Positions 1-6,729 of a stretch of 9,346 nucleotides of DNA are shown here, one piece after another. A program made the position numbers and the translations under genes. Every line of letters starts with the position of its first letter. Position 1 is the stretch's first letter. The notes under the pieces were generated by a model. It had not been told where the DNA came from and did not search any database. It saw only the letters and a list, made by a program, of their open reading frames with translations. Source of the DNA: Klebsiella pneumoniae (GTDB lineage Bacteria > Pseudomonadota > Gammaproteobacteria > Pseudomonadales > Pseudohongiellaceae); assembly GCA_945869725.1 (NCBI GenBank), contig CAMBPO010000083.1:1-9346 (forward strand), given 5' to 3'.

Positions 1-329
1 TCAGCCGCACTGCCCTCGTAGGACTCCTCGTGAGCGGTGAGAGTGTTATTGGAGTACCACAATGCACTTGCTCCGCCCACGGGCGATGATGAGTCAACAA
101 TCACCCTGTGACTGCCGGGCATCTCATCCAACCAGTTATCCTGATTATGCCGCGCCGGTTGAAAGCCGTTCGGCTGGGTTGCCGGCGGGGTTGCCGGCTT
201 GGTTGCCGCCTGAGCCGCAGGCTGCGCTGATACCTGACTGGCAGTGACAGCCAGACCCGCTACCGCTGCTACCCCTATATTGCTTAACAGCGCACGACGC
301 CCGACGGTTATTGGATTTTTGTCCTTCAT
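1..329 (-). CDS. Tat-exported protein of unknown function (N-terminal part, runs off left edge)
   Basis: I translated this by hand: 109 codons are open from an ATG at 329 to the window edge, preceded by GGGAG (336-340) with 6-base spacing. Residues 9-15 (VGRRALL) are a twin-arginine motif, followed by a hydrophobic Ala/Val/Gly stretch (about 18-31) and a possible signal peptidase site after VSA (33-35). The protein should therefore fold in the cytoplasm and be exported by Tat. A Pro/Ala/Thr linker follows (residues 42-53, a four-residue repeat AT-x-P), then a region with W66, the segment PGSHRVIVDS (71-80) and ALWYSNN (89-95). This resembles small Tat-signal proteins found beside cytochromes in proteobacteria, but I cannot assign a function, and the rest of the protein is outside the window. 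It lies 42 bases after the SulP gene in the same direction, so co-transcription is likely. Confidence 0.75.
   Translation of the reverse strand, partial: MKDKNPITVGRRALLSNIGVAAVAGLAVTASQVSAQPAAQAATKPATPPATQPNGFQPARHNQDNWLDEMPGSHRVIVDSSSPVGGASALWYSNNTLTAHEESYEGSAA
172..207 (-). repeat. Three-unit 12-bp tandem repeat inside the Tat-protein gene
   Basis: Three adjacent 12-base units (172-183, 184-195, 196-207) share the pattern ggc-x-x-ggttgcc, differing at one or two bases each. Read on the minus strand they encode the peptide repeat ATKP-ATPP-ATQP, the linker between the Tat signal and the mature domain. Because the unit is a multiple of three, gain or loss of a unit would keep the frame. Confidence 0.7.
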
Positions 330-371
330 GGTTTTCTCCCGCTTTTTATGCTGATTTGAATTATCGGTACG

Positions 372-1943
372 TTAAACGGCCACCAGCTGCATATCGCTGT
401 TTGCACCCATTTTTTTCAGAAAATGTCCCTGCTTCTCGTTAATCAAAAGCGTCAACCTGACACCTTGTGCGGCCATGTTTCTGGATTCACGAATAAAAAA
501 GTCCACCGCAGACTGATCAATATGCGTGGTGAATTGCAGATCAACCGTCAGATTTTTACCAACGTGACTGTGAAACTTTTCGGTCAGATGCGCCAGCGAG
601 GCATAAAACAACGCGCCTTTGACCTTCAGCATAACCCCGGACTCAAGAGGTTCAACGGTTATCTCCAGCTGGCTGATGCGTAACATAAACACACTGACCG
701 ACAGGAACACAGCGACTACGACGCCGGTGGCAAGCCCAAAAAACATAATGCTGATAAAGGTAGCCAGATAAATCACCAGCTCGGCGCGCACCTGCGCGTA
801 GTGTTTGATATCGCGCCACTTGATCATATCGGCGCCAACAATAAACAAAGTCCCGGCCATGGCTGCCATAGGCATGTAGGTCAGGATTGGGCCCAGAAAG
901 GTGATTAACACCAGCACAAAACCCGCGGAGGCGATGCCTGAGAAAGGCGTGGTTGCGCCCAGACTCTGGTTGGCTTTGGTGCGGTTAAAGCTGCCCGCCC
1001 CTGCAAAACTGGAGAAGAACGGCGCCAGCAGATTGGCCAGACCCTGCGCATATACCTCTTTGTCCAGATTGATGTCCTGGTCGGTTTCCATTTTTAATTC
1101 GCGGACAATCACCAGCGATTGCGCCAGACCAATAAAGGCAATGGTGATGGCGTAGGGTATCAGCATGGTGCTCATCATCAGGTATTCCATGTTGATGGTG
1201 GGCAGATGAAGCGGCAGCCACTCGATAGGCATGCGCCCCAGATACTCCAGCTCTGTCACGGGTTGTGGCCACACAAACGCCACCAGCAGACCACTGAGGT
1301 AGCCAGTCGTCACCGCGATAATAATAAAGTAGCGCGGCGAAAAACGACGTCCTATGTAACCGCCCGCAATGGTGCACAAGCCAATAAACAAGCTGTACGG
1401 ATTTACCAGGTCGCGGGCGTCACTGACAATCACGTAGATTTTTTCGTAAAAGAACGTGGTTTTAAACGTCGACAGATCCAGAATACTGTCCAGCGACGCC
1501 ATGATGATCAAAAAACCGGCGCCGGCTGAAATACCGGAAATCGCTGCCGGCGACAGGTACTGAAAAATACGCGCCCCGCGCATCAGCCAGAACAGCAATT
1601 GAATCGCACCCACCATCAGACACAGCAAAAATACAAAATCGATATAGACCGGACTGCCCCGACCTGCCAGCGGCAACACGGCGGTGCCAATCAGAATAGC
1701 CACCGCGGTATTCGGGCCGCTCATCATCGATGAAGTGCCAAACACGCTGCAAAACAGCGTCACAAAAATCGCGCAATACAAGCCATATTCCGGCTGCAGA
1801 CCTGCCAGATAGGCAAAGGTAATGCCTTGCGGAATAACCAGAATAGCACCCACAAATCCTGCAAAAATCTCCGTGCGCCAGTTGCCCAGACGATTTCTCC
1901 AGGCAAATGAGAGTGTTGCTTCGGCAAGAAGGCTGCGGATCAA
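372..1943 (-). CDS. SulP/SLC26-family anion transporter with C-terminal STAS domain
   Basis: This is a 523-residue inner-membrane protein, a normal SulP length. The N-terminal signature is visible at residues 24-48 (TEIFAGF, then ILVIPQGITFAYLAGL), followed by many hydrophobic spans to about residue 423. The conserved SulP segment QGLANLLAPFF then AGAGSFNRTKAN lies at 300-325. Residues 426-523 form a STAS domain, with DQS at 476-478 in the position of the DxS loop of anti-sigma-factor antagonists. The family moves sulfate, bicarbonate, dicarboxylates or other anions; the substrate cannot be read from sequence, though the cytochrome next door makes a sulfur oxyanion attractive. The start is TTG at 1943, overlapping the cytochrome stop in TTGA. 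No ATG exists before the first membrane segment (the next is MM at residues 73-74), so the unusual start is well supported. Translational coupling to the upstream gene is likely. Confidence 0.9.
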   Translation of the reverse strand: MIRSLLAEATLSFAWRNRLGNWRTEIFAGFVGAILVIPQGITFAYLAGLQPEYGLYCAIFVTLFCSVFGTSSMMSGPNTAVAILIGTAVLPLAGRGSPVYIDFVFLLCLMVGAIQLLFWLMRGARIFQYLSPAAISGISAGAGFLIIMASLDSILDLSTFKTTFFYEKIYVIVSDARDLVNPYSLFIGLCTIAGGYIGRRFSPRYFIIIAVTTGYLSGLLVAFVWPQPVTELEYLGRMPIEWLPLHLPTINMEYLMMSTMLIPYAITIAFIGLAQSLVIVRELKMETDQDINLDKEVYAQGLANLLAPFFSSFAGAGSFNRTKANQSLGATTPFSGIASAGFVLVLITFLGPILTYMPMAAMAGTLFIVGADMIKWRDIKHYAQVRAELVIYLATFISIMFFGLATGVVVAVFLSVSVFMLRISQLEITVEPLESGVMLKVKGALFYASLAHLTEKFHSHVGKNLTVDLQFTTHIDQSAVDFFIRESRNMAAQGVRLTLLINEKQGHFLKKMGANSDMQLVAV

Positions 1944-2737
1944 TTTATCAGGTGTTCCAAGAGTTTAAGGAATTTACTGTCTCTGGGGTCGGAGGGGCGT
2001 ATCTGCAAATTCAGATACGCCGATACATCCAAGGCCTGCTGGTGGGTCAGTGACTTGCCGTTGCCCAGTGGCATATTGGCCCAGATGAACCCGGCGGCTT
2101 CACGGATATCATGCATGCCCGCGCCCTTGTTGTAGGAATTCAACCCCCACACGGGTGGCATACCGGCGACGCCTTCTCCCTGAGCGCCATGGCAACTGGC
2201 ACACTGCTCAAGATAAACGGCGCGCCCGGTGGCGGGGTTAGGATCGTATCCGGTGTCTGGCAAGGTGGGGATTCCCCTGCCCTCAGGCTCAGCGCCCATG
2301 ATCTGCCCCTGTGACAGGTAACTGATGTAGGCTGAAATGGCGAGCACTTCCGGTGCGTCTTCCGGCGGCATAATGCCATCCATGCTGTACAGGAAACATT
2401 CGCGGATGCGCAGGCCAATGCCATTACGTTTGCCGTTTTTGGCACGCCATTTTGGGTACATGCCGGCCACATTCAGCGGCAGCGCCTCCTGCTGTGTGCC
2501 GGCCTGCAGATGGCAGTTACTGCAATTCAGACTGTTGCCCACATACCGGCTGGCATTGTTCTGGGTATCCGTGACAATTTCGTAGCCGTAAACCACGTTG
2601 GAATAGTAGTCGTCCAGAAAGGGTTCCTGCAGTAACTGCTGTATGGATGGCTGACCCTGCTGAGCCAGTCCGGCTATGGGTACTGAGATCAGCAGCGCCA
2701 CAAGGAACAGCCTGCGAATGAAATTGATGGCCAGCAT
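1940..2737 (-). CDS. Exported di-haem cytochrome c, thiosulfate dehydrogenase (TsdA)-like
   Basis: The product is 265 residues, close to TsdA length. It has an N-terminal signal peptide (hydrophobic residues about 10-22, likely cleavage after AGLA near residue 25), so it acts in the periplasm. Two haem-binding CxxCH motifs are present: CSNCH (72-76), followed by HLQAGT, and CASCH (179-183). Between them, MYPKWRAKNG then RIRECFLYSMDG is typical of the TsdA family; C114 sits where TsdA supplies a cysteine as the distal ligand of haem 1. A NMPLG segment (M222) is a plausible distal Met for haem 2. TsdA enzymes oxidise two thiosulfates to tetrathionate, or the reverse. No TsdB partner is visible. 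The ATG at 2737 is chosen over a GTG at 2740 because AAGGAG (2743-2748) is 5 bases from the ATG. The gene overlaps SulP by 4 bases. It could instead be a related di-haem electron carrier with another substrate. Confidence 0.8.
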   Translation of the reverse strand: MLAINFIRRLFLVALLISVPIAGLAQQGQPSIQQLLQEPFLDDYYSNVVYGYEIVTDTQNNASRYVGNSLNCSNCHLQAGTQQEALPLNVAGMYPKWRAKNGKRNGIGLRIRECFLYSMDGIMPPEDAPEVLAISAYISYLSQGQIMGAEPEGRGIPTLPDTGYDPNPATGRAVYLEQCASCHGAQGEGVAGMPPVWGLNSYNKGAGMHDIREAAGFIWANMPLGNGKSLTHQQALDVSAYLNLQIRPSDPRDSKFLKLLEHLIN

Positions 2738-2742
2738 CACAA

Positions 2743-2748
2743 CTCCTT
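2743..2748 (-). promoter_or_regulatory. Shine-Dalgarno of the cytochrome gene
   Basis: The minus strand reads AAGGAG, 5 bases before the ATG at 2737 but only 2 bases before the in-frame GTG at 2740. It therefore decides the start in favour of the ATG. Confidence 0.65.
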
Positions 2749-2755
2749 CATGACA

Positions 2756-3703
2756 TTACTGCGGTTTTTTGAGCAGCCCGATGTCTGCCAAGCGTTGCAG
2801 CAGGTAATCATTTGCAGTGATGGCATGCGCATACTGGTTGGGCTTATCTGCGGTGATACAGCTTGGCAAGGTTTTAATCAGAAAATCAGGATTGGGGTGC
2901 ATAAAAAACGGGATGGAATAACGCGGCTTGTCGACAGCCGAGCCCACCGGATTGACCACACGATGTGTGGTGGACGGCAACACATGATTGCTGAGGCGCT
3001 GCAGCATATCGCCGATATTGACCAGAATTGCGCTTTGTTGCGTGGTCACTGGCAGCCACGAACCATCTCTGCGCAGAATCTCCAGGCCGGCTTCATGCGA
3101 ACCCACCAGCAAGGTAATCAGGTTGATGTCCTCATGCTGACCGGCGCGTATGGAGGCGGTTACGCCTGGCCCTATGGGTGGATAGTGAATGGGACGCAGG
3201 ATGGAATTGCCGTAATTCACTTTGTCCGCAAAGTAGTGTTGTGGCTGCCCCAGAAACAAGGCCAGGGCTTGCAGCACACGCGTGCCCAGCATTTGCAATT
3301 CGGTATACAGCGTGTAGGTGGCGCGCTGGAAATCAGCTACTTCGGCCGGCCAGATATTCGGGTACAAACACTCATGAGGCGCAGGAACCGAGGTCTGCAG
3401 CCCCACATGCCAGAACTCCTTGAGATCCGGATGACGGCTGTCTTTGGCCGTTTCGATACCAAACCCTGTGTATCCGCGCGCACCACCGCGTCCGGCCACA
3501 TGGTATTGCTGCTTGATCTCCGTAGGTAGAGCAAAAAATGCTTTGATCGCTGCGTAACAATCCTCAATGGTTTGAGTGCTGATACCGTGACCGCCGATGC
3601 TGCAAAAGCCAAATTCGGTATAGGCACTGCCGATCTCGGCGACAAATGCCTCGGTATCATGGTCCAGACGACTGATATCCAGTTCAGGAACCTGCAATGA
3701 CAT
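2756..3703 (-). CDS. 2-oxoglutarate/Fe(II)-dependent oxygenase, isopenicillin N synthase-like
   Basis: This is a 315-residue cytosolic enzyme with no signal peptide or membrane segment. The N-terminal DIOX_N half includes FGFCSIGGHGI (31-41) and the bacterial-family stretch GYTGFGIETAKD (77-88) with DLKEFWHVG (93-101). The C-terminal double-stranded beta-helix carries the complete metal triad H190-x-D192 and H247, with RYS (261-263) as the 2-oxoglutarate carboxylate-binding Arg-x-Ser. LRPIHYPP (169-176) is the usual strand before the triad. It should be catalytically active, coupling 2OG decarboxylation to hydroxylation or another oxidation. The substrate is unknown. It starts 11 bases after the nucleoside transporter stop and ends 18 bases before the cytochrome start, so it belongs to the same unit. 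GAGG lies 9 bases before the ATG. Its place behind udk-nupC suggests a nucleoside or nucleobase substrate, which is inference only. Confidence 0.88.
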   Translation of the reverse strand: MSLQVPELDISRLDHDTEAFVAEIGSAYTEFGFCSIGGHGISTQTIEDCYAAIKAFFALPTEIKQQYHVAGRGGARGYTGFGIETAKDSRHPDLKEFWHVGLQTSVPAPHECLYPNIWPAEVADFQRATYTLYTELQMLGTRVLQALALFLGQPQHYFADKVNYGNSILRPIHYPPIGPGVTASIRAGQHEDINLITLLVGSHEAGLEILRRDGSWLPVTTQQSAILVNIGDMLQRLSNHVLPSTTHRVVNPVGSAVDKPRYSIPFFMHPNPDFLIKTLPSCITADKPNQYAHAITANDYLLQRLADIGLLKKPQ

Positions 3704-3714
3704 GGGTTATAACC

Positions 3715-4923
3715 TCAGAGCAAAGAGAAAAAGAAACCGGCAATGGCAGCACTCATCAGGTTTGCCAATGTCGCCGCCAACAAGGCCTTCATACCCAGTT
3801 CGGCGATATCACTGCGACGCCCCGGCGCCATGCCACCCAGACCACCCAGCAAAATGGCCACCGATGAAAAATTGGCAAAACCACACAGCGCGATGGTGAC
3901 AATAATCTGCGTCTGCGCACTGAGCTGATCCTTGACGCTAACGTAATCCAGATAGGCAACAAACTCATTGATCACCAGTTTCTGGCCAATAAAACTGCCG
4001 GCCATTCTGGCCTCATCCCATGACACACCCAGCAGAAATGCCAGCGGCTGAAACAGATAACCAAAAATCAGTTGCAGGGTGATGCCTTCCTGACCCAACA
4101 AACCGCCGATACCACCAATAATGCCGTTCACCAGCGCAATCAATCCCACAAACGCCAGCACCATCGCGCCCACATTCAGGGCCAGTTGCATGCCGCTGGA
4201 AGCACCTGCCGCCGCCGCGTCGATCACATTGGTGTGCGCTTTTTCGTTGGCGATTTCATTCAGATCATTGATCGGGGTTTCTGTTTCCGGCAGCAACAGT
4301 TTAGCCATCAAAAAACCACCCGGAGCGGCCATAAAACTGGCGGCAATCAGGTATTTAATCTCAACCCCCATGCCGGCATAACCCGCCAGCACGGATCCGG
4401 CGATCGAGGACAGACCACCGACCATCACGGCGAACAGTTCTGAACGTGTCATGGTGGGGATAAAGGGTCTGACGACCAATGGGGCTTCGGTCTGGCCAAC
4501 AAAAATATTGGCGGCCGCTGACATGGATTCGGGCCGGCTGGTACCTAACAGTTTTTGCAGACCACCGCCGATCACGCGAATCACCCAGGTCATGATGCCC
4601 AGATGATAAAGCACGGCAATCAGAGAGGAGAAAAACACAATCACCGCCAGCACATGCACCGCAAAGATAAATCCCTGCGAGAAATTACCAATCTCACCAA
4701 ACACAAAAACGATGCCATCGTTTGCAAAACTGATGACGCTAGAAACAACCTGGGAGACCTGATACAAAACCTGTTGTCCAAACGGCAGATAAATGACAAA
4801 GGCGCCAATGCAGATCTGCAGCCCGAACGCGATGCCGACGGTTCGCCAGTTGACGCGAGATCGGTTGCTTGACGCCGCGTAAGCCACCACCAACAGAAAT
4901 AAAATCCCTACAAGTCCCATCAT
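3715..4923 (-). CDS. nupC: Concentrative nucleoside transporter, NupC/CNT family
   Basis: A 402-residue inner-membrane protein, the usual bacterial CNT length, that imports nucleosides with a cation (Na+ or H+). The CNT signature GQTEAPLVVRPFI is at 143-155, with Q144-T145-E146 matching the nucleobase-contacting loop of the Vibrio CNT structure. The second half has INEFVAY (318-324), whose Glu320 matches the ribose-binding Glu, and GFANFSSVAI (348-357) with Asn351 and Ser354. All expected substrate residues are therefore present. The start is taken as the ATG at 4923; an in-frame TTG at 4932 would add three residues, and a second ATG follows at 4920. It begins 17 bases after the uridine kinase stop, an arrangement that makes imported uridine or cytidine available for immediate phosphorylation. 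Purine versus pyrimidine preference is not decided by the sequence. Confidence 0.93.
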   Translation of the reverse strand: MMGLVGILFLLVVAYAASSNRSRVNWRTVGIAFGLQICIGAFVIYLPFGQQVLYQVSQVVSSVISFANDGIVFVFGEIGNFSQGFIFAVHVLAVIVFFSSLIAVLYHLGIMTWVIRVIGGGLQKLLGTSRPESMSAAANIFVGQTEAPLVVRPFIPTMTRSELFAVMVGGLSSIAGSVLAGYAGMGVEIKYLIAASFMAAPGGFLMAKLLLPETETPINDLNEIANEKAHTNVIDAAAAGASSGMQLALNVGAMVLAFVGLIALVNGIIGGIGGLLGQEGITLQLIFGYLFQPLAFLLGVSWDEARMAGSFIGQKLVINEFVAYLDYVSVKDQLSAQTQIIVTIALCGFANFSSVAILLGGLGGMAPGRRSDIAELGMKALLAATLANLMSAAIAGFFFSLL

Positions 4924-4940
4924 AAAGTGCAACCGTTTTG

Positions 4941-5597
4941 TTACCTGGCCGTGAGTTGGCGGATACTGGCTTTGATCATATCAATCGCAATCTGGTTCTG
5001 CCCGCCCCGGGTGACCACCAGATCCGCGTATTGCCTTGACGGTTCGATAAACTCGAAATATGACGGCCGCACCGTAGTTTCATACTGTTCAATGACCGAA
5101 TGCAAACTGCGCCCCCGGTCTTCGATATCACGCTTGATGCGTCTGAGCAGGCAGATATCCAGCGGCGTGTCCATAAACACGCTGATATCAAAATTTTCAC
5201 GCAAACGTTTGTCTGTGAGCAGCAGGATACCTTCGACCAGAATAACTCGGGCGGCAGACACATGAATGGTCTTTTCCTGGCGGGTATGATGCTTGTAACT
5301 GTACTGTGGCATCTCGATGGAGCCGCCCTCTCGCAAGGTCTGCAGATGCGCGGCCAACAGCGAATGCTCAAACGCTGAAGGGTGATCGTAGTTGGTGAGG
5401 ACGCGCTGGCTGAAAGGCAGGTGGCTTTGATCGCGGTAGTAAGCGTCTTCCGACACAATGGCAATACGCTCACTGCCCAGCTCCGCAACCAGCTCATGAT
5501 AAACCGTGGAGGCAAACAGGCTTTTGCCGGACGCAGAGGCCCCGGCGATAGCGATGATGGTATTTCCACCCTCAGGTTTATTATTCAAACGTAGCAC
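4941..5597 (-). CDS. udk: Uridine kinase (uridine/cytidine to UMP/CMP)
   Basis: A 218-residue P-loop kinase that phosphorylates uridine and cytidine in the cytosol, the first step of pyrimidine nucleoside salvage. The Walker A motif GASASGKS is at 19-26. [12 protein letters not shown] (49-60) and NYDHPSAF (69-76) are the nucleoside-binding segments conserved with E. coli Udk, VEGILLL (121-127) is the Walker B region, and [13 protein letters not shown] (152-164) is the lid. The start is not certain: GTG at 5597 is given, but the TTG at 5588 has AAGGTG 5 bases upstream and would give an N-terminus nearer E. coli length. It is the first gene of the compact run that continues with nupC. A possible hairpin lies just upstream (5606-5631). 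Confidence 0.93.
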   Translation of the reverse strand: MLRLNNKPEGGNTIIAIAGASASGKSLFASTVYHELVAELGSERIAIVSEDAYYRDQSHLPFSQRVLTNYDHPSAFEHSLLAAHLQTLREGGSIEMPQYSYKHHTRQEKTIHVSAARVILVEGILLLTDKRLRENFDISVFMDTPLDICLLRRIKRDIEDRGRSLHSVIEQYETTVRPSYFEFIEPSRQYADLVVTRGGQNQIAIDMIKASIRQLTAR

Positions 5598-5605
5598 CTT
5601 TTGCT

Positions 5606-5631
5606 CTGGCAGCCATCAGATGATTCGCCAG
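5606..5631 (-). promoter_or_regulatory. Possible leader hairpin in front of udk
   Basis: On the minus strand CTGGC and GCCAG (5 bp) enclose a second ATCA/TGAT pair separated by TC. The structure ends 8 bases before the GTG start of udk, so it could affect ribosome access. No riboswitch class is recognised. Confidence 0.3.
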
Positions 5632-5764
5632 GCGGGTGCTCCGGGTGTCTTGCACATCAACAACCCGTGGTCACATGAGCACAGGTTTTAGATGACAAAG
5701 AACTTTACTGGGCACAAACAGTCTGCTTCAGCGATCAAGAGCGCTGATTATGCCCGTGTTTACC

Positions 5765-5787
5765 GCGCAGGGGATAGCCCGCTGCGC
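5765..5787 (-). terminator. GC-rich hairpin downstream of the phosphoesterase, no T-run
   Basis: The inverted repeat is GCGCAG/CTGCGC plus an inner GGG/CCC with one bulged base and a four-base loop. It lies about 30 bases after the phosphoesterase stop. No run of T follows on the minus strand, so it is not a standard intrinsic terminator. It could be an mRNA 3'-end stabiliser, a Rho-assisted stop or chance. Confidence 0.3.
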
Positions 5788-5817
5788 CATTTGATGAGAA
5801 TTCCGCACAAGCCATGC

Positions 5818-6639
5818 TCAGGCAGCTCGTGCCCCCAGATCCCTCAAGCTGTGCACCGTTGCGCCTTGCGGATTGAGATCGGAGTCAATGGATTGCTTCA
5901 CCGCTGTCCAGAATATCAATTGCAGATTGCCGCGTCGGTCTTCAGTGAGTGCAGAACAATTTTCAACCCAGTCGCCATCATTGCAATACAAGGTGCCAGA
6001 CACCGTTGTCACTTCCGGGTGGTGGATGTGCCCACACACAATGCCATCCAGGCCGCGCTGGCGCGCATAGGCACAGCCAATTTCACGGTAGCGGGTAATG
6101 GCTTCAGACGCACCTCTGATTCGGCTCTTCAGAAAACCCGCCAGAGACCAGTAATCGTGGCCGCGCCAGACGCGATAACGGTTGTACCAGCGGTTCACAA
6201 ACATCAGCGCGCGATACGCTTTGTCGCCAATCCATGCGTGCAGCGGACCAAAACAGACTTCCTGATCAAACTGGTCGCCGTGCATTAACAGCAATTTTTT
6301 TCCATTCGCCAAGGTGTGAATGTACTCGCGGTGAATCTCTATCGCACCCAAGGCCATGCCGTCGTAACGCTGGGCGGGCTCATCATGATTGCCGGGCAGG
6401 TAAATCACCCGCGTGCCCGCTGAGGGCATTTGCATAAACCGATGCAGAAGTTTGTTGTGGCTGTCGGGCCAGCAGAACTGCCGGCTCATCGCCCACATAT
6501 CGATGATGTCGCCGATCAGATACAGCGTATCGATGCGACTGTGATCCAGAAAGTCCAGCAGAAACTCAGCTTTGCAATCCGCGTCCCCGAGATGAATGTC
6601 TGACAAAAACACCGTGCGGTAGTGCGTTACCTTGGCCAT
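5818..6639 (-). CDS. Calcineurin-like metallophosphoesterase, LpxH/YbbF (LpxH2-like) family
   Basis: The product is 273 residues from the ATG at 6639, which has AGGAG (6647-6651) 7 bases upstream. Longer versions would add an unlikely N-terminus ahead of the first beta strand. The full dinuclear-metal motif set is present: D14-x-H16 (SDIHLGD), GDIIDMW (43-49), GNHDE (83-87), MHGDQFD (119-125) and GHIHHP (203-208). The layout is that of the family including UDP-2,3-diacylglucosamine diphosphatase, which hydrolyses the lipid A precursor to lipid X and UMP. This protein differs from classical E. coli LpxH in having GNHD instead of GNRD and a longer C-terminus, so it better fits the LpxH2-type paralogues, whose role is not settled. 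No signal peptide is seen, so it is cytosolic or membrane-peripheral. It is separated from malate synthase by a terminator and is probably transcribed on its own. Confidence 0.82.
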   Translation of the reverse strand: MAKVTHYRTVFLSDIHLGDADCKAEFLLDFLDHSRIDTLYLIGDIIDMWAMSRQFCWPDSHNKLLHRFMQMPSAGTRVIYLPGNHDEPAQRYDGMALGAIEIHREYIHTLANGKKLLLMHGDQFDQEVCFGPLHAWIGDKAYRALMFVNRWYNRYRVWRGHDYWSLAGFLKSRIRGASEAITRYREIGCAYARQRGLDGIVCGHIHHPEVTTVSGTLYCNDGDWVENCSALTEDRRGNLQLIFWTAVKQSIDSDLNPQGATVHSLRDLGARAA

Positions 6640-6646
6640 CAGAATG

Positions 6647-6651
6647 CTCCT
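6647..6651 (-). promoter_or_regulatory. Shine-Dalgarno fixing the phosphoesterase start
   Basis: AGGAG on the minus strand lies 7 bases before the ATG at 6639. It selects this start over in-frame upstream codons that would extend the protein by up to 36 residues. Confidence 0.7.
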
Positions 6652-6700
6652 GAGTCTCATTTGATGGAATTGCAGTGTAAACAGGCTAAGTGACAGTGAG

Positions 6701-6729
6701 ATTAAGGAAAATTGACATTTCCATGACAC
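6701..6729 (-). promoter_or_regulatory. Candidate sigma70 promoter of the phosphoesterase gene
   Basis: On the minus strand GTGTCA (6724-6729) and CTTAAT (6701-6706) are spaced by exactly 17 bases, each matching 4 of 6 consensus positions. The location, between the malate synthase terminator and the phosphoesterase ribosome binding site, is right for it. It is only a moderate match. Confidence 0.3.

Larger units (their letters stand above)
5598..5817. other. Intergenic region between the phosphoesterase and udk
   Basis: No gene is supported in these 220 bases on either strand. It should contain the promoter of the udk-nupC run, but no convincing -35/-10 pair is visible; the best I found (TTGTGC and TCTAAA with a 19-base spacer) is weak. 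Two inverted repeats lie here, at 5765-5787 and 5606-5631, listed separately. Confidence 0.5.

Noticed and set aside
62..247. 61-codon plus-strand open frame near the left edge
   Set aside because: It is opposite the Tat-signal gene, which has a good ribosome binding site, a twin-arginine motif and an open frame to the edge.
2750..3529. 259-codon plus-strand open frame
   Set aside because: It is wholly antisense to the oxygenase gene, which has a complete catalytic motif set; the plus-strand translation shows no recognisable motifs.
2756..3703. Oxygenase as a true isopenicillin N synthase or a taurine dioxygenase-type sulfonate enzyme
   Set aside because: No beta-lactam biosynthesis genes are nearby and the protein belongs to the DIOX_N/IPNS-like fold group, not the TauD family, so neither specific name is supported.
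5692..6288. 198-codon plus-strand open frame spanning the intergenic region and the phosphoesterase 3' end
   Set aside because: Most of it is antisense to the phosphoesterase; there is no ribosome binding site before its ATG and the protein is unlike any family I know.
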